Shown here one piece after another: positions 4,841 through 11,892 of a stretch of 12,279 nt of DNA. The stretch's first letter is position 1. Each line of letters opens with the position of its first letter. The DNA is taken from the NCBI GenBank assembly GCA_946886425.1, contig CAMPIP010000058.1, positions 1-12,279 on the forward strand, in the 5' to 3' direction. The notes beneath the pieces are model-generated. The model searched no databases, had not been told where the DNA came from, and was given only the letters and a program-made list of their open reading frames with translations. This DNA comes from an uncultured Actinomycetes bacterium (GTDB lineage Bacteria; Actinomycetota; Thermoleophilia; Solirubrobacterales; 70-9). A program made the translations under genes and the position numbers.

Positions 4841-7600
4841 ATGTCTCGACCGGGCTCCTCGCTCCTCGTCGCAGCGCTCGTCGCGCTGCTTGTCGCGCCC
4901 GCCGCCGGAGCCGCTGAGGAGCAACCCGTTCCGCTCGGGGCCCCGCGGACGCCGCCGACCGTCCTCTCCCCGGACCGGGTGATCGTCGAGTGGGCCAGGG
5001 GCGCGAGCCGCGCCGAGCGCACCGAAGCCCGTGAGGATGCCGACGTCGACTTCAGCCGCGACCTCGGCGACCGGCGCTTCCAACTGGTCGAGACCGAGCC
5101 CGGCCAGAGCCCGCGGCAGGCGGTCCGGGAGCTGGAAAGCGACCCGGCTGTGCTGCTTGCCGAACGCGATGGCTACAGCGCCCCGAACGCGATCCCCGAC
5201 GACCCTCTTTTCAGCCAGCTCTGGGGCCTGTTCAACACCGGCGCCGGGGTCGGCGGTTTCGCCGGCGCGGTGGCAGGAGCCGACATCGACGCCAGCGCCG
5301 CCTGGGACCTGACCGTCGGCACTCCGACGACCGTGGTCGCCGACATTGACTCCGGCTACCGCGGGGAACATCCCGACCTGCAGAACGTCGCCTGGGCCAA
5401 CCCCGGCGAGACGGATGACGGGATCGACAACGATGGCAATGGCGTCATCGACGACCTCGACGGCGCCGACTTCGTCGGCGCCAACGCCGAAGAGCCCGAA
5501 ACGGACGGCGATCCCACCGACGATGATCTGCTTACGGGAGGGCACGGCGTCCACACGGCTGGGACGATCGGGGCCGAGGGCGACAACGAAATCGGCATCA
5601 CCGGGGTCGCTCAGGACGTCCGCATCATGCCCCTGCGCGCCTGCTCCCACTTCCCTGCCCTGGGCGAAAGCCGCTGCCCGTTCTCGGCCCAGGTGGAAGC
5701 GATCAACTACGCCGGGGACAAGGAGGCCAGGGTGGCGAACATGTCGCTCGGCGGGACCTTCGACGACGGGCTAGTGGGGAGCGCGATCGGCGCCAACCCG
5801 GAGACGCTGTTCGTAATTTCGGCGGGCAATGACGGCCAGGACAACGACCTGGTCCCCCACTACCCCTGCAACTACCAACCGCCCCTGGAAGGCACCGGAG
5901 CCGTCGACAACGTGATCTGCGTGGCGGCAACCGACCAGGCGGACCAGCTCGCGGCCTTCTCGGACTGGGGAGCGACTTCGGTCGACCTCGCCGCGCCGGG
6001 GACCGAGACTCTCAGCACCTACCCGATCCGCCGGCCGGTCGCCGACGACTTCGAGGCCGATGACTTCGAGGTCAGATGGGTGCCCAGCGGTAGCGAGGGC
6101 GGCTTCTCCCGCAGCAACGAGCCGCCCTTGACCTCCTTCGGGATGACCGACTCGCCGGGAGACGTTCCGGCCGCCGGCTCGACCCGAGCCTCGACGACCG
6201 TGCCGGTGACGCTGCCGAGCGGGCTCCAAGAGTGCGTTCTCGAACAGACCCGCTCGGTTTCGCTTGGCGGCGGCAGCTACCGCTACGTAGTCACGCTCGA
6301 CGGAGCCTTCGTCGCCGGCAGCACGCCCGGAGACTCGTCGCGGCGGCGCTTCTCCCTCGACCTGAGCGACAAACTCAGCGCTGGCGGCGACGTGGAGGTG
6401 CGGTTCCGCTACACCGCCGGTCCCGCCCCCCTCGCCGACAGCGGTGTCTGGATCGACGATGTCGAACTGCGCTGCACCGAGCCGGTCGGCCAGGCCAGCG
6501 GCTACGCCTTCCTGCAGGGAACCTCGATGGCGGCTCCCCACGTCAGCGGTGCCGCCGCCCTGCTCTTTTCCATGAGGCCGACCGCCACCGTCACCGAGGT
6601 CCGCAAAGCGCTGCTCGACAGCGTCGACCCGATTCCGTCGCTGGCTGGAAAGACGACGACCGGCGGCCGACTCGACGCCGGCGCGGCTGCCGCGCTCCTC
6701 GACGGGGTGGCACCCTCGGCGCCGAGCCTCGCCGCGACCGACCCGGCCTCGCCAGCCGACGACAACAGCCCGAAGTTGATCGGCTCGGCCCAACCGGGGA
6801 CCACCATCGAGGTGTACGCCAACGCGACCTGCTCCGGGGCGCCGGTCGCCAGCGGCACGGCCGCCGAGCTGGCGGCGCCCGGCATCGCCGTCACCGTGGG
6901 GGACAACTCGGTCACTGAGTTCTCGGTGACGGCCACCGATGCAGTTCCACAGATCTCCCCCTGCTCGGAACCGCTCGCCTACGTCGAGGCAAGCGACCTC
7001 GAACCGCCAGTGCCACCGCTCCTCGAAGCGACCGATCCGGCCTCGCCGGCGACCAGCGCCAACCCCCGGATCGTCGGCACGGCCGAGGCCGGCTCAACCG
7101 TGTCGATCTTCTCCGGCCCCGGCTGCGGCGGGTCGCCGGTCGCCTCCGGCGGAGCCGGGGAACTGGCGGCGCCGGGAATCGCCGTGCCAGTCGGCGAAGG
7201 GGTCACGGCGACCTTCTCGGCGATCGCCACCGACGCGGCCGCCAACGCCTCCGCCTGCTCCGCGCCGATCTCCTACACGCACCGGATAGCCACCGTCCCG
7301 GACGATGGCGGCGCTGGCGGCGGCGCCGTCGGCTCGGATCCGCCGGTTCCGGCCTTCGCGCCGCCGATGCCTTCGTCTGGCTGCACGGTTCCGAAGCTCA
7401 CCGGCATGAAGCGCCGCAAGGCGAAGCGCGTGCTGCTGGGCGCCGGGTGCACGCTCAGGGCCGTGAAGCGGAAGCCGGCGAAGGGCAAGCGGCGGGGGCC
7501 GTTCGTCGTCAGGTCCTCGGCTCCGCGCGCCGGGGCCTGGGCCGGAAACGGCAAGGTCCGGCTCATCCTCGCCCCGAAGCCGAGGAGAGCGCGCCGGTAG
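4841..7600 (+). CDS. Secreted subtilisin-family (S8) serine protease with Ig-like repeats and PASTA-like tail
   Basis: 919 residues. Signal peptide about 1-25 (hydrophobic LLVAALVALLVAP, AGA cleavage region). An I9-like propeptide spans about 44-112. The S8 catalytic domain (about 125-620) has Asp170 in DIDSG, His235 in GGHGVH, oxyanion Asn330 in SAGN, and Ser562 in GTSMAAPH, so the triad is complete. An EF-hand-like calcium loop, DNDGNGVIDD (196-205, Asp207 at the last position), lies after the Asp motif, as in many subtilases. Between the Asn and Ser motifs sits an extra beta-rich block of about 150 residues. After the protease come two Ig-like repeats (about 624-714 and 721-812), a Gly/Pro linker and a basic PASTA-like domain (848-913) that may bind peptidoglycan. 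It is followed 15 bases later by the SDR gene. The substrate is unknown. Release to the wall or medium is inferred, since no anchor is seen. Confidence 0.93.
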   Translation: MSRPGSSLLVAALVALLVAPAAGAAEEQPVPLGAPRTPPTVLSPDRVIVEWARGASRAERTEAREDADVDFSRDLGDRRFQLVETEPGQSPRQAVRELESDPAVLLAERDGYSAPNAIPDDPLFSQLWGLFNTGAGVGGFAGAVAGADIDASAAWDLTVGTPTTVVADIDSGYRGEHPDLQNVAWANPGETDDGIDNDGNGVIDDLDGADFVGANAEEPETDGDPTDDDLLTGGHGVHTAGTIGAEGDNEIGITGVAQDVRIMPLRACSHFPALGESRCPFSAQVEAINYAGDKEARVANMSLGGTFDDGLVGSAIGANPETLFVISAGNDGQDNDLVPHYPCNYQPPLEGTGAVDNVICVAATDQADQLAAFSDWGATSVDLAAPGTETLSTYPIRRPVADDFEADDFEVRWVPSGSEGGFSRSNEPPLTSFGMTDSPGDVPAAGSTRASTTVPVTLPSGLQECVLEQTRSVSLGGGSYRYVVTLDGAFVAGSTPGDSSRRRFSLDLSDKLSAGGDVEVRFRYTAGPAPLADSGVWIDDVELRCTEPVGQASGYAFLQGTSMAAPHVSGAAALLFSMRPTATVTEVRKALLDSVDPIPSLAGKTTTGGRLDAGAAAALLDGVAPSAPSLAATDPASPADDNSPKLIGSAQPGTTIEVYANATCSGAPVASGTAAELAAPGIAVTVGDNSVTEFSVTATDAVPQISPCSEPLAYVEASDLEPPVPPLLEATDPASPATSANPRIVGTAEAGSTVSIFSGPGCGGSPVASGGAGELAAPGIAVPVGEGVTATFSAIATDAAANASACSAPISYTHRIATVPDDGGAGGGAVGSDPPVPAFAPPMPSSGCTVPKLTGMKRRKAKRVLLGAGCTLRAVKRKPAKGKRRGPFVVRSSAPRAGAWAGNGKVRLILAPKPRRARR
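6026..6499 (+). other. Extra domain inserted in the S8 catalytic domain (residues about 396-553)
   Basis: In plain subtilisins, the strand after the Asn motif leads to the catalytic Ser motif within a few tens of residues. Here the APGTETLSTYPI end of the first half and the GYAFLQGTSMAAPH start of the second are separated by about 150 residues. The block begins with two DDFE repeats (403-409), is rich in alternating hydrophobic and polar residues, and ends GVWIDDVELRC (535-545), like the end of jelly-roll/MAM-like domains. Cys465 and Cys545 could pair. The triad is intact, so the insertion is presumably tolerated and may contact substrate. Confidence 0.6.
6710..7276 (+). repeat. Tandem Ig-like domain repeat within the subtilase gene
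   Basis: Two units of about 90 residues (6710-6982 and 7001-7276) share the order L-x-A-TDPASPA, an N-P-x-I-x-G-x-A strand, a TTIEVY/STVSIF strand, a CSGAPVASG/CGGSPVASG loop, ELAAPGIAV and a final TATDA/ATDAA strand with a C-S pair. The match is also visible in DNA: GCGACCGACCCGGCCTCGCC near 6733 recurs near 7028 with one change. This indicates an internal duplication, and each unit carries a likely disulfide pair (Cys664/Cys708 and Cys762/Cys806). Confidence 0.8.
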
Positions 7601-7615
7601 CTAGCATCGGCGGCC

Positions 7616-8497
7616 ATGCTGCTGCTGACGGGGGCGACGGGAAGTATCGGGTCGCGGCTGCTGCCGCTGCTGCTGGAGAGCGGTGAAGACGTGCGCTGCC
7701 TGGTCCGGGAGCCGCGGCGGCTGGGCGAGCGGCGGGTCGACGTGCAGATTGCCCTCGGCGACCTCGGCGAGATGTCGGACCCCTACCTGGTCCGCCAGGC
7801 GCTGCGCGGCGTCGACACCGTGGTCCACCTGGCGGCGACGATCCGCGACCAGCCACCGAAGCGAATCGAGGAGCTGAACGGCCTGGCCACCGTGCGGCTG
7901 CTGCGGGCGGCCGAGCGCAGCGGCGTGCGGCGCTTCGTCTTCTTCAGCGCCCTCAACGCCTACGCTGCCCAGCGCACCCGCTTCTTCCGCGCCAAGTGGC
8001 TGGCCGAGCAGGCGGTCGACTCCTCGCCGCTGCAGACCACGGTCTTCGCGCCCTCGATCGTCTACGACCACAGCGACCCCTGGGTGACGCTGCTACGCCG
8101 CTTTTCCTTCCTGCCGGTGCTGCCGGTCTCCGGCGAGGGGAAGGCGTCCTTCCAGCCGATCTGGGCGGAGGACGTCGCCCGCTGCGTCACCGCCGCCCTC
8201 GCCGGCGAGGCCGCGCCGCGCTACGAGCTGGCCGGCCCCGAGACGCTCACCTACGACGACATGTCCGATCTGGTCAGCCGCATCGCCGGCCGGCCGCGCA
8301 CGCTCGTGCACCTGCCGCTGGGCATGGTTCGCGCCGGATTGCTTGCCGGCCGCTCCGTTTTCGGCGAGTCCGTGTTCGCTACCTGGGAGGAGGCCGAGTT
8401 GATGGAGGTCTCCATGGTCAGCGAGCGCGGCACCGCCGACGTGCAGGCGCTCGGAGTGCAACCGCGAAGGATGAGCGATGTCTTGGAGGACTCTTAG
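7616..8497 (+). CDS. Atypical SDR / NDUFA9-like NAD(P)-binding protein
   Basis: 293 residues with an N-terminal Rossmann fold: GATGSIG (6-12) is the dinucleotide-binding turn, GDL (48-50) and HLAAT (71-75) are the usual later contacts. The FVFFSALNAY segment (107-116) holds the family Ser. Where most SDRs have YxxxK, this reads FFRAK (Phe123, Lys127), so the catalytic tyrosine is missing. The C-terminal half has the PIWAEDVAR motif (181-189) and a YELAGPETLTYDDM segment (203-216), both typical of the atypical SDR group near NDUFA9 and of NmrA-like proteins. Role unknown: it could be a cofactor-sensing or chaperone-like member rather than an oxidoreductase. No strong ribosome site is seen. It begins 15 bases after the protease stop and overlaps the next gene by 20 bases, so an operon is likely. 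Confidence 0.85.
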   Translation: MLLLTGATGSIGSRLLPLLLESGEDVRCLVREPRRLGERRVDVQIALGDLGEMSDPYLVRQALRGVDTVVHLAATIRDQPPKRIEELNGLATVRLLRAAERSGVRRFVFFSALNAYAAQRTRFFRAKWLAEQAVDSSPLQTTVFAPSIVYDHSDPWVTLLRRFSFLPVLPVSGEGKASFQPIWAEDVARCVTAALAGEAAPRYELAGPETLTYDDMSDLVSRIAGRPRTLVHLPLGMVRAGLLAGRSVFGESVFATWEEAELMEVSMVSERGTADVQALGVQPRRMSDVLEDS

Positions 8498-9566
8498 TCG
8501 CGCCCTGGCGCTCGCCGCGCTGCTCGCGGCCCTGCTGGCAGCGCCGGCCGCCGCCCGCACCCTGGTCCCGCCGAAGCCGAACGTCTTCTTCGGGGTCAGC
8601 GACCGCGGCCGGACCACCGAATTCGGCGAATTCTCGGCGCTGATCGGCAAGCACCCGGCGCTGCTGCAGACCTTCCATCCCTGGGGCAACAGCCTCAACA
8701 ACTCCTACGAACGCTGGCGCGAAACCGGCACCCGGCCGATCCTGGCGATCTCCACCGCCGACGACCAGACCCTGGCCGAGATCATCACCCCGGAGCAGAT
8801 CGCCCTCGGAGCCGGCGACGACTACCTGCTGCAGGTCAACGACTTCCTCGCCAAACGCGGCATCCTCGGCTACGTGCGGCCGCTCGGCGAGCCGAACCGC
8901 TGCCTCAACGTCTGGTCCGCCTACAACTGCGACGGCACGCCCAAAGAAGGCGAACACAGCACCTACTGGTACAAACAGGCCTTCCGCCGCATCGTCGCGA
9001 TCGTCCGCGGCGGCCAGACCCTGGAAGGGATCAACCTGACCCTGGCCGAAATCGGCCTGCCGCCGCTGAACCGGACCAAAGGACCGAACCCGGAAAGCCT
9101 GCCGGCGGCGCCGGTGGCGATCATCTGGAGCCCGCTGCCGGGCGGCTCGCCGCGGGTCAAAGGCAACTTCCCCGGCAACTACTGGCCCGGCAGCCGCTGG
9201 GTCGACTGGGCCGGCACCGACTTCTACTCGCAGTATCCCGTCTGGAAAGACCTCAACCGCTTCTACGTCGGCAAACAGTGGCGCAACAAGCCGCTCGCCC
9301 TGACCGAGTGGGCGGTCCACGGCGAAGACGAACCGCGTTTTGTCAAGCGGATGATCGCCTGGGCGATGAGGCACCCGCGGACCCGGATGCTCGTCTACTA
9401 CCAGGGCTTCGGCCCCGGCAACCAGTACGACGTCAGCCTCTACCCCCGGACCCTCAACACCCTCCGCCTCAAGGTCCGCCGCCCCACCTTCCCGGAATAC
9501 GCGGAATACAACATCGGCGAATACCCGCCCCTGCCGCCACCCGAAAAAAAAGCCAAAGCGAAATAG
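8478..9566 (+). CDS. Secreted GH26-like glycoside hydrolase (TIM barrel)
   Basis: 362 residues. Signal peptide about 1-27 (RALALAALLAALLAAP core, AAA cleavage region). The mature part resembles GH26/clan GH-A mannanase-like barrels: an F-G-V strand at the start, LQTFHPWG (63-70), then VRPLGEPN (133-140) with Glu138 as candidate acid/base, IIWSPLPG (215-222), WAGTDFY (244-250), and LALTEWAV (273-280) with Glu277 as candidate nucleophile. Cys142 and Cys151 may form a disulfide. The C-terminus is short and lysine-rich, with no carbohydrate-binding module. The substrate (mannan, another beta-glycan or a cell-surface polymer) cannot be told from sequence. The ATG at 8478 lies inside the end of the SDR gene with AAGGA about 6 bases upstream, indicating translational coupling. 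Confidence 0.72.
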   Translation: MSWRTLSRALALAALLAALLAAPAAARTLVPPKPNVFFGVSDRGRTTEFGEFSALIGKHPALLQTFHPWGNSLNNSYERWRETGTRPILAISTADDQTLAEIITPEQIALGAGDDYLLQVNDFLAKRGILGYVRPLGEPNRCLNVWSAYNCDGTPKEGEHSTYWYKQAFRRIVAIVRGGQTLEGINLTLAEIGLPPLNRTKGPNPESLPAAPVAIIWSPLPGGSPRVKGNFPGNYWPGSRWVDWAGTDFYSQYPVWKDLNRFYVGKQWRNKPLALTEWAVHGEDEPRFVKRMIAWAMRHPRTRMLVYYQGFGPGNQYDVSLYPRTLNTLRLKVRRPTFPEYAEYNIGEYPPLPPPEKKAKAK

Positions 9567-9572
9567 GCGCCG

Positions 9573-9641
9573 CCCGACTCAAGCGCGGTCAGTTAGCGCC
9601 CCTATAGGGGCCGAAAGTGACCGCGTTCGGGGCGAGTCGGG
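9573..9641. repeat. Compound palindrome in the convergent gap
   Basis: Three nested perfect inverted pairs share one centre region: CCCGACTC (9573-9580) with GAGTCGGG (9634-9641), CGCGGTCA (9584-9591) with TGACCGCG (9618-9625), and the self-complementary GCCCCTATAGGGGC (9598-9611). The structure begins 7 bases after the GH26-like stop and is separate from the terminator-like hairpin that follows. It has no coding potential. It may be a transcript-end structure, a protein-binding palindrome, or a member of a repeat family. Confidence 0.75.
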
Positions 9642-9652
9642 GGTAGGACGCA

Positions 9653-9685
9653 GAAGGCCCGCGATGCGGCGCATCGCGGGCCTTC
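9653..9685. terminator. Strong hairpin, likely bidirectional terminator between the GH26-like gene and groL
   Basis: GAAGGCCCGCGATGC (9653-9667), loop GGC, then GCATCGCGGGCCTTC (9671-9685) form a perfect 15-bp stem. It lies 73 bases beyond the groL stop on the minus strand and 86 bases beyond the GH26-like stop on the plus strand. It lacks a long T-tract, as is common for actinobacterial terminator hairpins. The remaining bases up to the groL stop (9686-9758) show nothing I can name. Confidence 0.8.
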
Positions 9686-9758
9686 GAGGACGACGCCCGA
9701 CGTAGCCCCCCGCCGCCAGACGCGGGCGCAGGGCCGCCGAGCCAGCATCCGTGCGTCC

Positions 9759-11396
9759 TTACATCATGCCGCCCATGTCCGGCATACCGCCGCCGGGCAT
9801 GCCGCCGCCGCCGTTCTCCTCCGGCGGTTCGGCGATGATCGCCTCGGTCACGAGGATGTTCTTCGCGATCGAGGCGGCGTTCTCGAGAGCCGAGCGGCTG
9901 ACTTTGGTCGGGTCGATGACGCCGGCCTTGATCAGGTCGCCGTACTCGCCGGTGGCCGCGTTGAGGCCTTCGCCGTCCTTCAGCTCACGAACCTTGTTGA
10001 CGACGACCGAGCCCTCCAGGCCGGAGTTCTCGGCGATCTGCCGCACCGGCTCCTCGAGAGCGCGGTGGATGATCCGTGCACCGGTCTGCTCGTCCGGCTC
10101 GGAGAGCTTCTCGGGGTCCAGACCGGCCTGGGCGTTCAGCAGCGCCACGCCGCCACCCGGGACGACGCCCTCCTCGAGGGCGGCGCGGGTCGCCTGCAGC
10201 GCGTCCTCGACGCGGTGCTTTTTCTCCTTCATCTCGGTCTCGGTGGCAGCGCCGACCTTGACCACCGCGACACCGCCGGACAGCTTGGCGAGGCGCTCCT
10301 GGAGCTTCTCGCGATCGAAGTCGGAGTCGGTGTTCTCGACCTCCTGTTTGATCTGCTTGATCCGGCCCTTGATGTCCTCGCCCTCGCCGCCGCCGTCGAT
10401 GACGGTGGTGGTGTCCTTGGAGACGACGACGCGACGCGCCTTGCCGAGCTGAGCCAGCTGGGTGTTCTCCAGTTTCAGGCCCATCTCCTCGGTGATCACC
10501 TCGCCGCCGGTGAGGATCGCGATGTCCTCGAGCATCCGCTTGCGGCGGTCGCCGAAGCCGGGGGCTTTGACCGCGACGCCGGTGAAGGTGCCGCGGAGCT
10601 TGTTGACGACCAGCGTCGCCAGGCACTCGCCCTCGACGTCCTCAGCGACGATGAGGAGCGGCTTGCCGCCCTGCATCACCTGCTCGAGCACCGGCAGGAT
10701 GTCCCGCACGGAGCCGATTTTCTGGTTGGCGATGAGGATGTAGGGGTCCTCCAGCACCGCCTCCATGCGGTCCTGATCGGTGACCATGTAGGGCGAGATG
10801 TAGCCCTTGTCGAACTGCATGCCCTCGGTGAACTCGAGGTCCATGCCGAAGGTCTGACCCTCCTCGACGTTGACGACGCCGTCTTTGCCGACCTTCTCGA
10901 TCGCGTCGGCGATCACGTTGCCGATCTCGTCGTCGGCGGCGGAGATGGCGGCGACACGGGCGATCTGCTCCTTGCCCGACACCTCCTTGGACTGCTTCTC
11001 GCGCAGGTTCTCGACGACCGTCTCGACGGCCCGCTCGATGCCCCGGCGCAGCGCCAGCGGGTTGGCCCCGGCGGCGACGTTCTTGATGCCCTGGCGGACG
11101 ATGATCTGGGCCAGCAGGGTCGCCGTCGTGGTGCCGTCGCCGGCGACGTCGTTGGTAGCGGTGGCCACCTCGCGGACGAGCTGGGCGCCCTGGTTCTCGA
11201 AGACGTCCTCGACCTCGACCTCGCGGGCGATGGTGACTCCGTCGTTGGTGATGGTCGGCGCGCCGAACTTTTTGTCGAGCACGACGTACCGGCCCTTGGG
11301 GCCAAGCGTGACCTTGACGGCGTTGGCGACGGCGTCGACCCCCGCCTGCAGGGACCCGCGGGCCTCCTCTGCGTACTTCAGCTCCTTATGAGCCAT
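9759..11396 (-). CDS. groL: 60-kDa chaperonin GroEL
   Basis: 545 residues, full length for the family. It forms the double-ring ATP-driven folding chamber in the cytoplasm with the GroES cap. Visible hallmarks are the ATP-site motif GDGTT (86-90, Asp87), the apical-domain sequence, the [16 protein letters not shown] segment (here [14 protein letters not shown]), and a C-terminal GGM-type tail (from about 528: [18 protein letters not shown]). The GGM tail marks the housekeeping type, unlike the His-rich GroEL1 tail of mycobacteria. AAGGAGG lies 11 bases before the ATG. It is the second gene of the groS-groL operon (45-base gap), presumably under CIRCE/HrcA control, and ends before a strong hairpin. 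Confidence 0.98.
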   Translation of the reverse strand: MAHKELKYAEEARGSLQAGVDAVANAVKVTLGPKGRYVVLDKKFGAPTITNDGVTIAREVEVEDVFENQGAQLVREVATATNDVAGDGTTTATLLAQIIVRQGIKNVAAGANPLALRRGIERAVETVVENLREKQSKEVSGKEQIARVAAISAADDEIGNVIADAIEKVGKDGVVNVEEGQTFGMDLEFTEGMQFDKGYISPYMVTDQDRMEAVLEDPYILIANQKIGSVRDILPVLEQVMQGGKPLLIVAEDVEGECLATLVVNKLRGTFTGVAVKAPGFGDRRKRMLEDIAILTGGEVITEEMGLKLENTQLAQLGKARRVVVSKDTTTVIDGGGEGEDIKGRIKQIKQEVENTDSDFDREKLQERLAKLSGGVAVVKVGAATETEMKEKKHRVEDALQATRAALEEGVVPGGGVALLNAQAGLDPEKLSEPDEQTGARIIHRALEEPVRQIAENSGLEGSVVVNKVRELKDGEGLNAATGEYGDLIKAGVIDPTKVSRSALENAASIAKNILVTEAIIAEPPEENGGGGMPGGGMPDMGGMM

Positions 11397-11441
11397 CTGG
11401 ATTCAGTCCTCCTTGGTTACGTAAGTCCTGTGGACGGGGCG

Positions 11442-11729
11442 CTAGCCGAGCTTGGCGAGGACGTCCGACTCGCGCAGCACGAGCAGTTCGTCGCCCTCGA
11501 CGGTGACCTCGGTGCCGCCGTACTTGGAGTAGAGGACCTCGTCCCCCTCCGCGACGTCGAGCGGCCGGCGGCTGCCGTCCTCGTTGACCGCGCCATCGCC
11601 GACGGCGACGACCTGGCCCTTCTGCGGCTTCTCTTTAGCCGTGTCGGGAAGGACGATGCCGCTGGCGGTCGTCTCCTCCTCCTCGATCGGCTTGACGATC
11701 AGCCGGTCCCCGAGGGGCTTCAGCTTCAT
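11442..11729 (-). CDS. groS: 10-kDa co-chaperonin GroES
   Basis: 95 residues, normal length. It caps the GroEL ring and controls substrate release. The mobile loop (about 16-33, with the hydrophobic tripeptide IVL at 25-27 that contacts GroEL) and the family end motif [11 protein letters not shown] are present. GGAGG lies 7 bases before the ATG. It is the first gene of the operon, with a leader of about 110 bases that contains a hairpin and begins at the CIRCE operator. Confidence 0.98.
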   Translation of the reverse strand: MKLKPLGDRLIVKPIEEEETTASGIVLPDTAKEKPQKGQVVAVGDGAVNEDGSRRPLDVAEGDEVLYSKYGGTEVTVEGDELLVLRESDVLAKLG

Positions 11730-11774
11730 CCGTGAACCTCCGTTATCGGTGAGTGATCTGGTTGCAAGTCGAGA

Positions 11775-11815
11775 AAATGGCTTCGCAAGCGTTTTTCAGG
11801 GGGCTTGCGCCATTT
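11775..11815 (-). promoter_or_regulatory. Hairpin in the groS-groL mRNA leader
   Basis: CGCAAGC (11784-11790) pairs with GCTTGCG (11803-11809), and AAATGG (11775-11780) with CCATTT (11810-11815), with a 3-base bulge on one side: 13 bp in all around a 12-base loop. It lies wholly inside the predicted groES leader, 45 bases or more from the start codon, and its last two bases overlap the CIRCE arm. It does not cover the ribosome site, so a role in mRNA stability or regulation is more likely than direct translation blocking. Confidence 0.6.
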
Positions 11816-11840
11816 GGCACTCTCCGTGAGGGAGTGCCAA
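11814..11840 (-). promoter_or_regulatory. CIRCE operator (HrcA binding site)
   Basis: TTGGCACTC, nine bases, GAGTGCCAA: a perfect 9-bp inverted repeat that differs from the classic TTAGCACTC-N9-GAGTGCTAA by one compensated change in each arm. It overlaps the expected start point of the groS promoter, the standard position for HrcA repression of chaperonin genes. This predicts an hrcA gene elsewhere in the genome. Confidence 0.95.
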
Positions 11841-11844
11841 GGGA

Positions 11845-11872
11845 AAGATAGCGAGGTCAGCTCGCCGGTCAA
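11845..11872 (-). promoter_or_regulatory. Vegetative-type promoter of groS-groL
   Basis: On the minus strand, TTGACC (-35, 11872-11867), a 16-base spacer and TATCTT (-10, 11850-11845) stand directly before the CIRCE element, giving a predicted start near 11838 inside the operator. The hexamers match 5 of 6 and 4 of 6 of the consensus. The promoter sits in the short gap after the SRPBCC gene stop. Confidence 0.75.
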
Positions 11873-11892
11873 GTCTGGGCGTGAAATTCCCG

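Noticed and set aside
7602..7607. TAGCAT as a -10 box for a separate SDR promoter
   Set aside because: There is no matching -35 in the end of the protease gene; co-transcription is the simpler reading.
9645..9759. AGGACGCA (9645-9652) and TGCGTCCT (9752-9759) as terminal inverted repeats of a small element
   Set aside because: 8-bp arms are too short to trust, the right arm runs into the groL stop codon, and no target duplication is visible.
10065..11735. 556-codon open frame antisense to groL and groS
   Set aside because: The sense strand encodes unmistakable GroEL and GroES. The antisense product is a Leu/Asp/Val-rich shadow and would cross the groS-groL gap.
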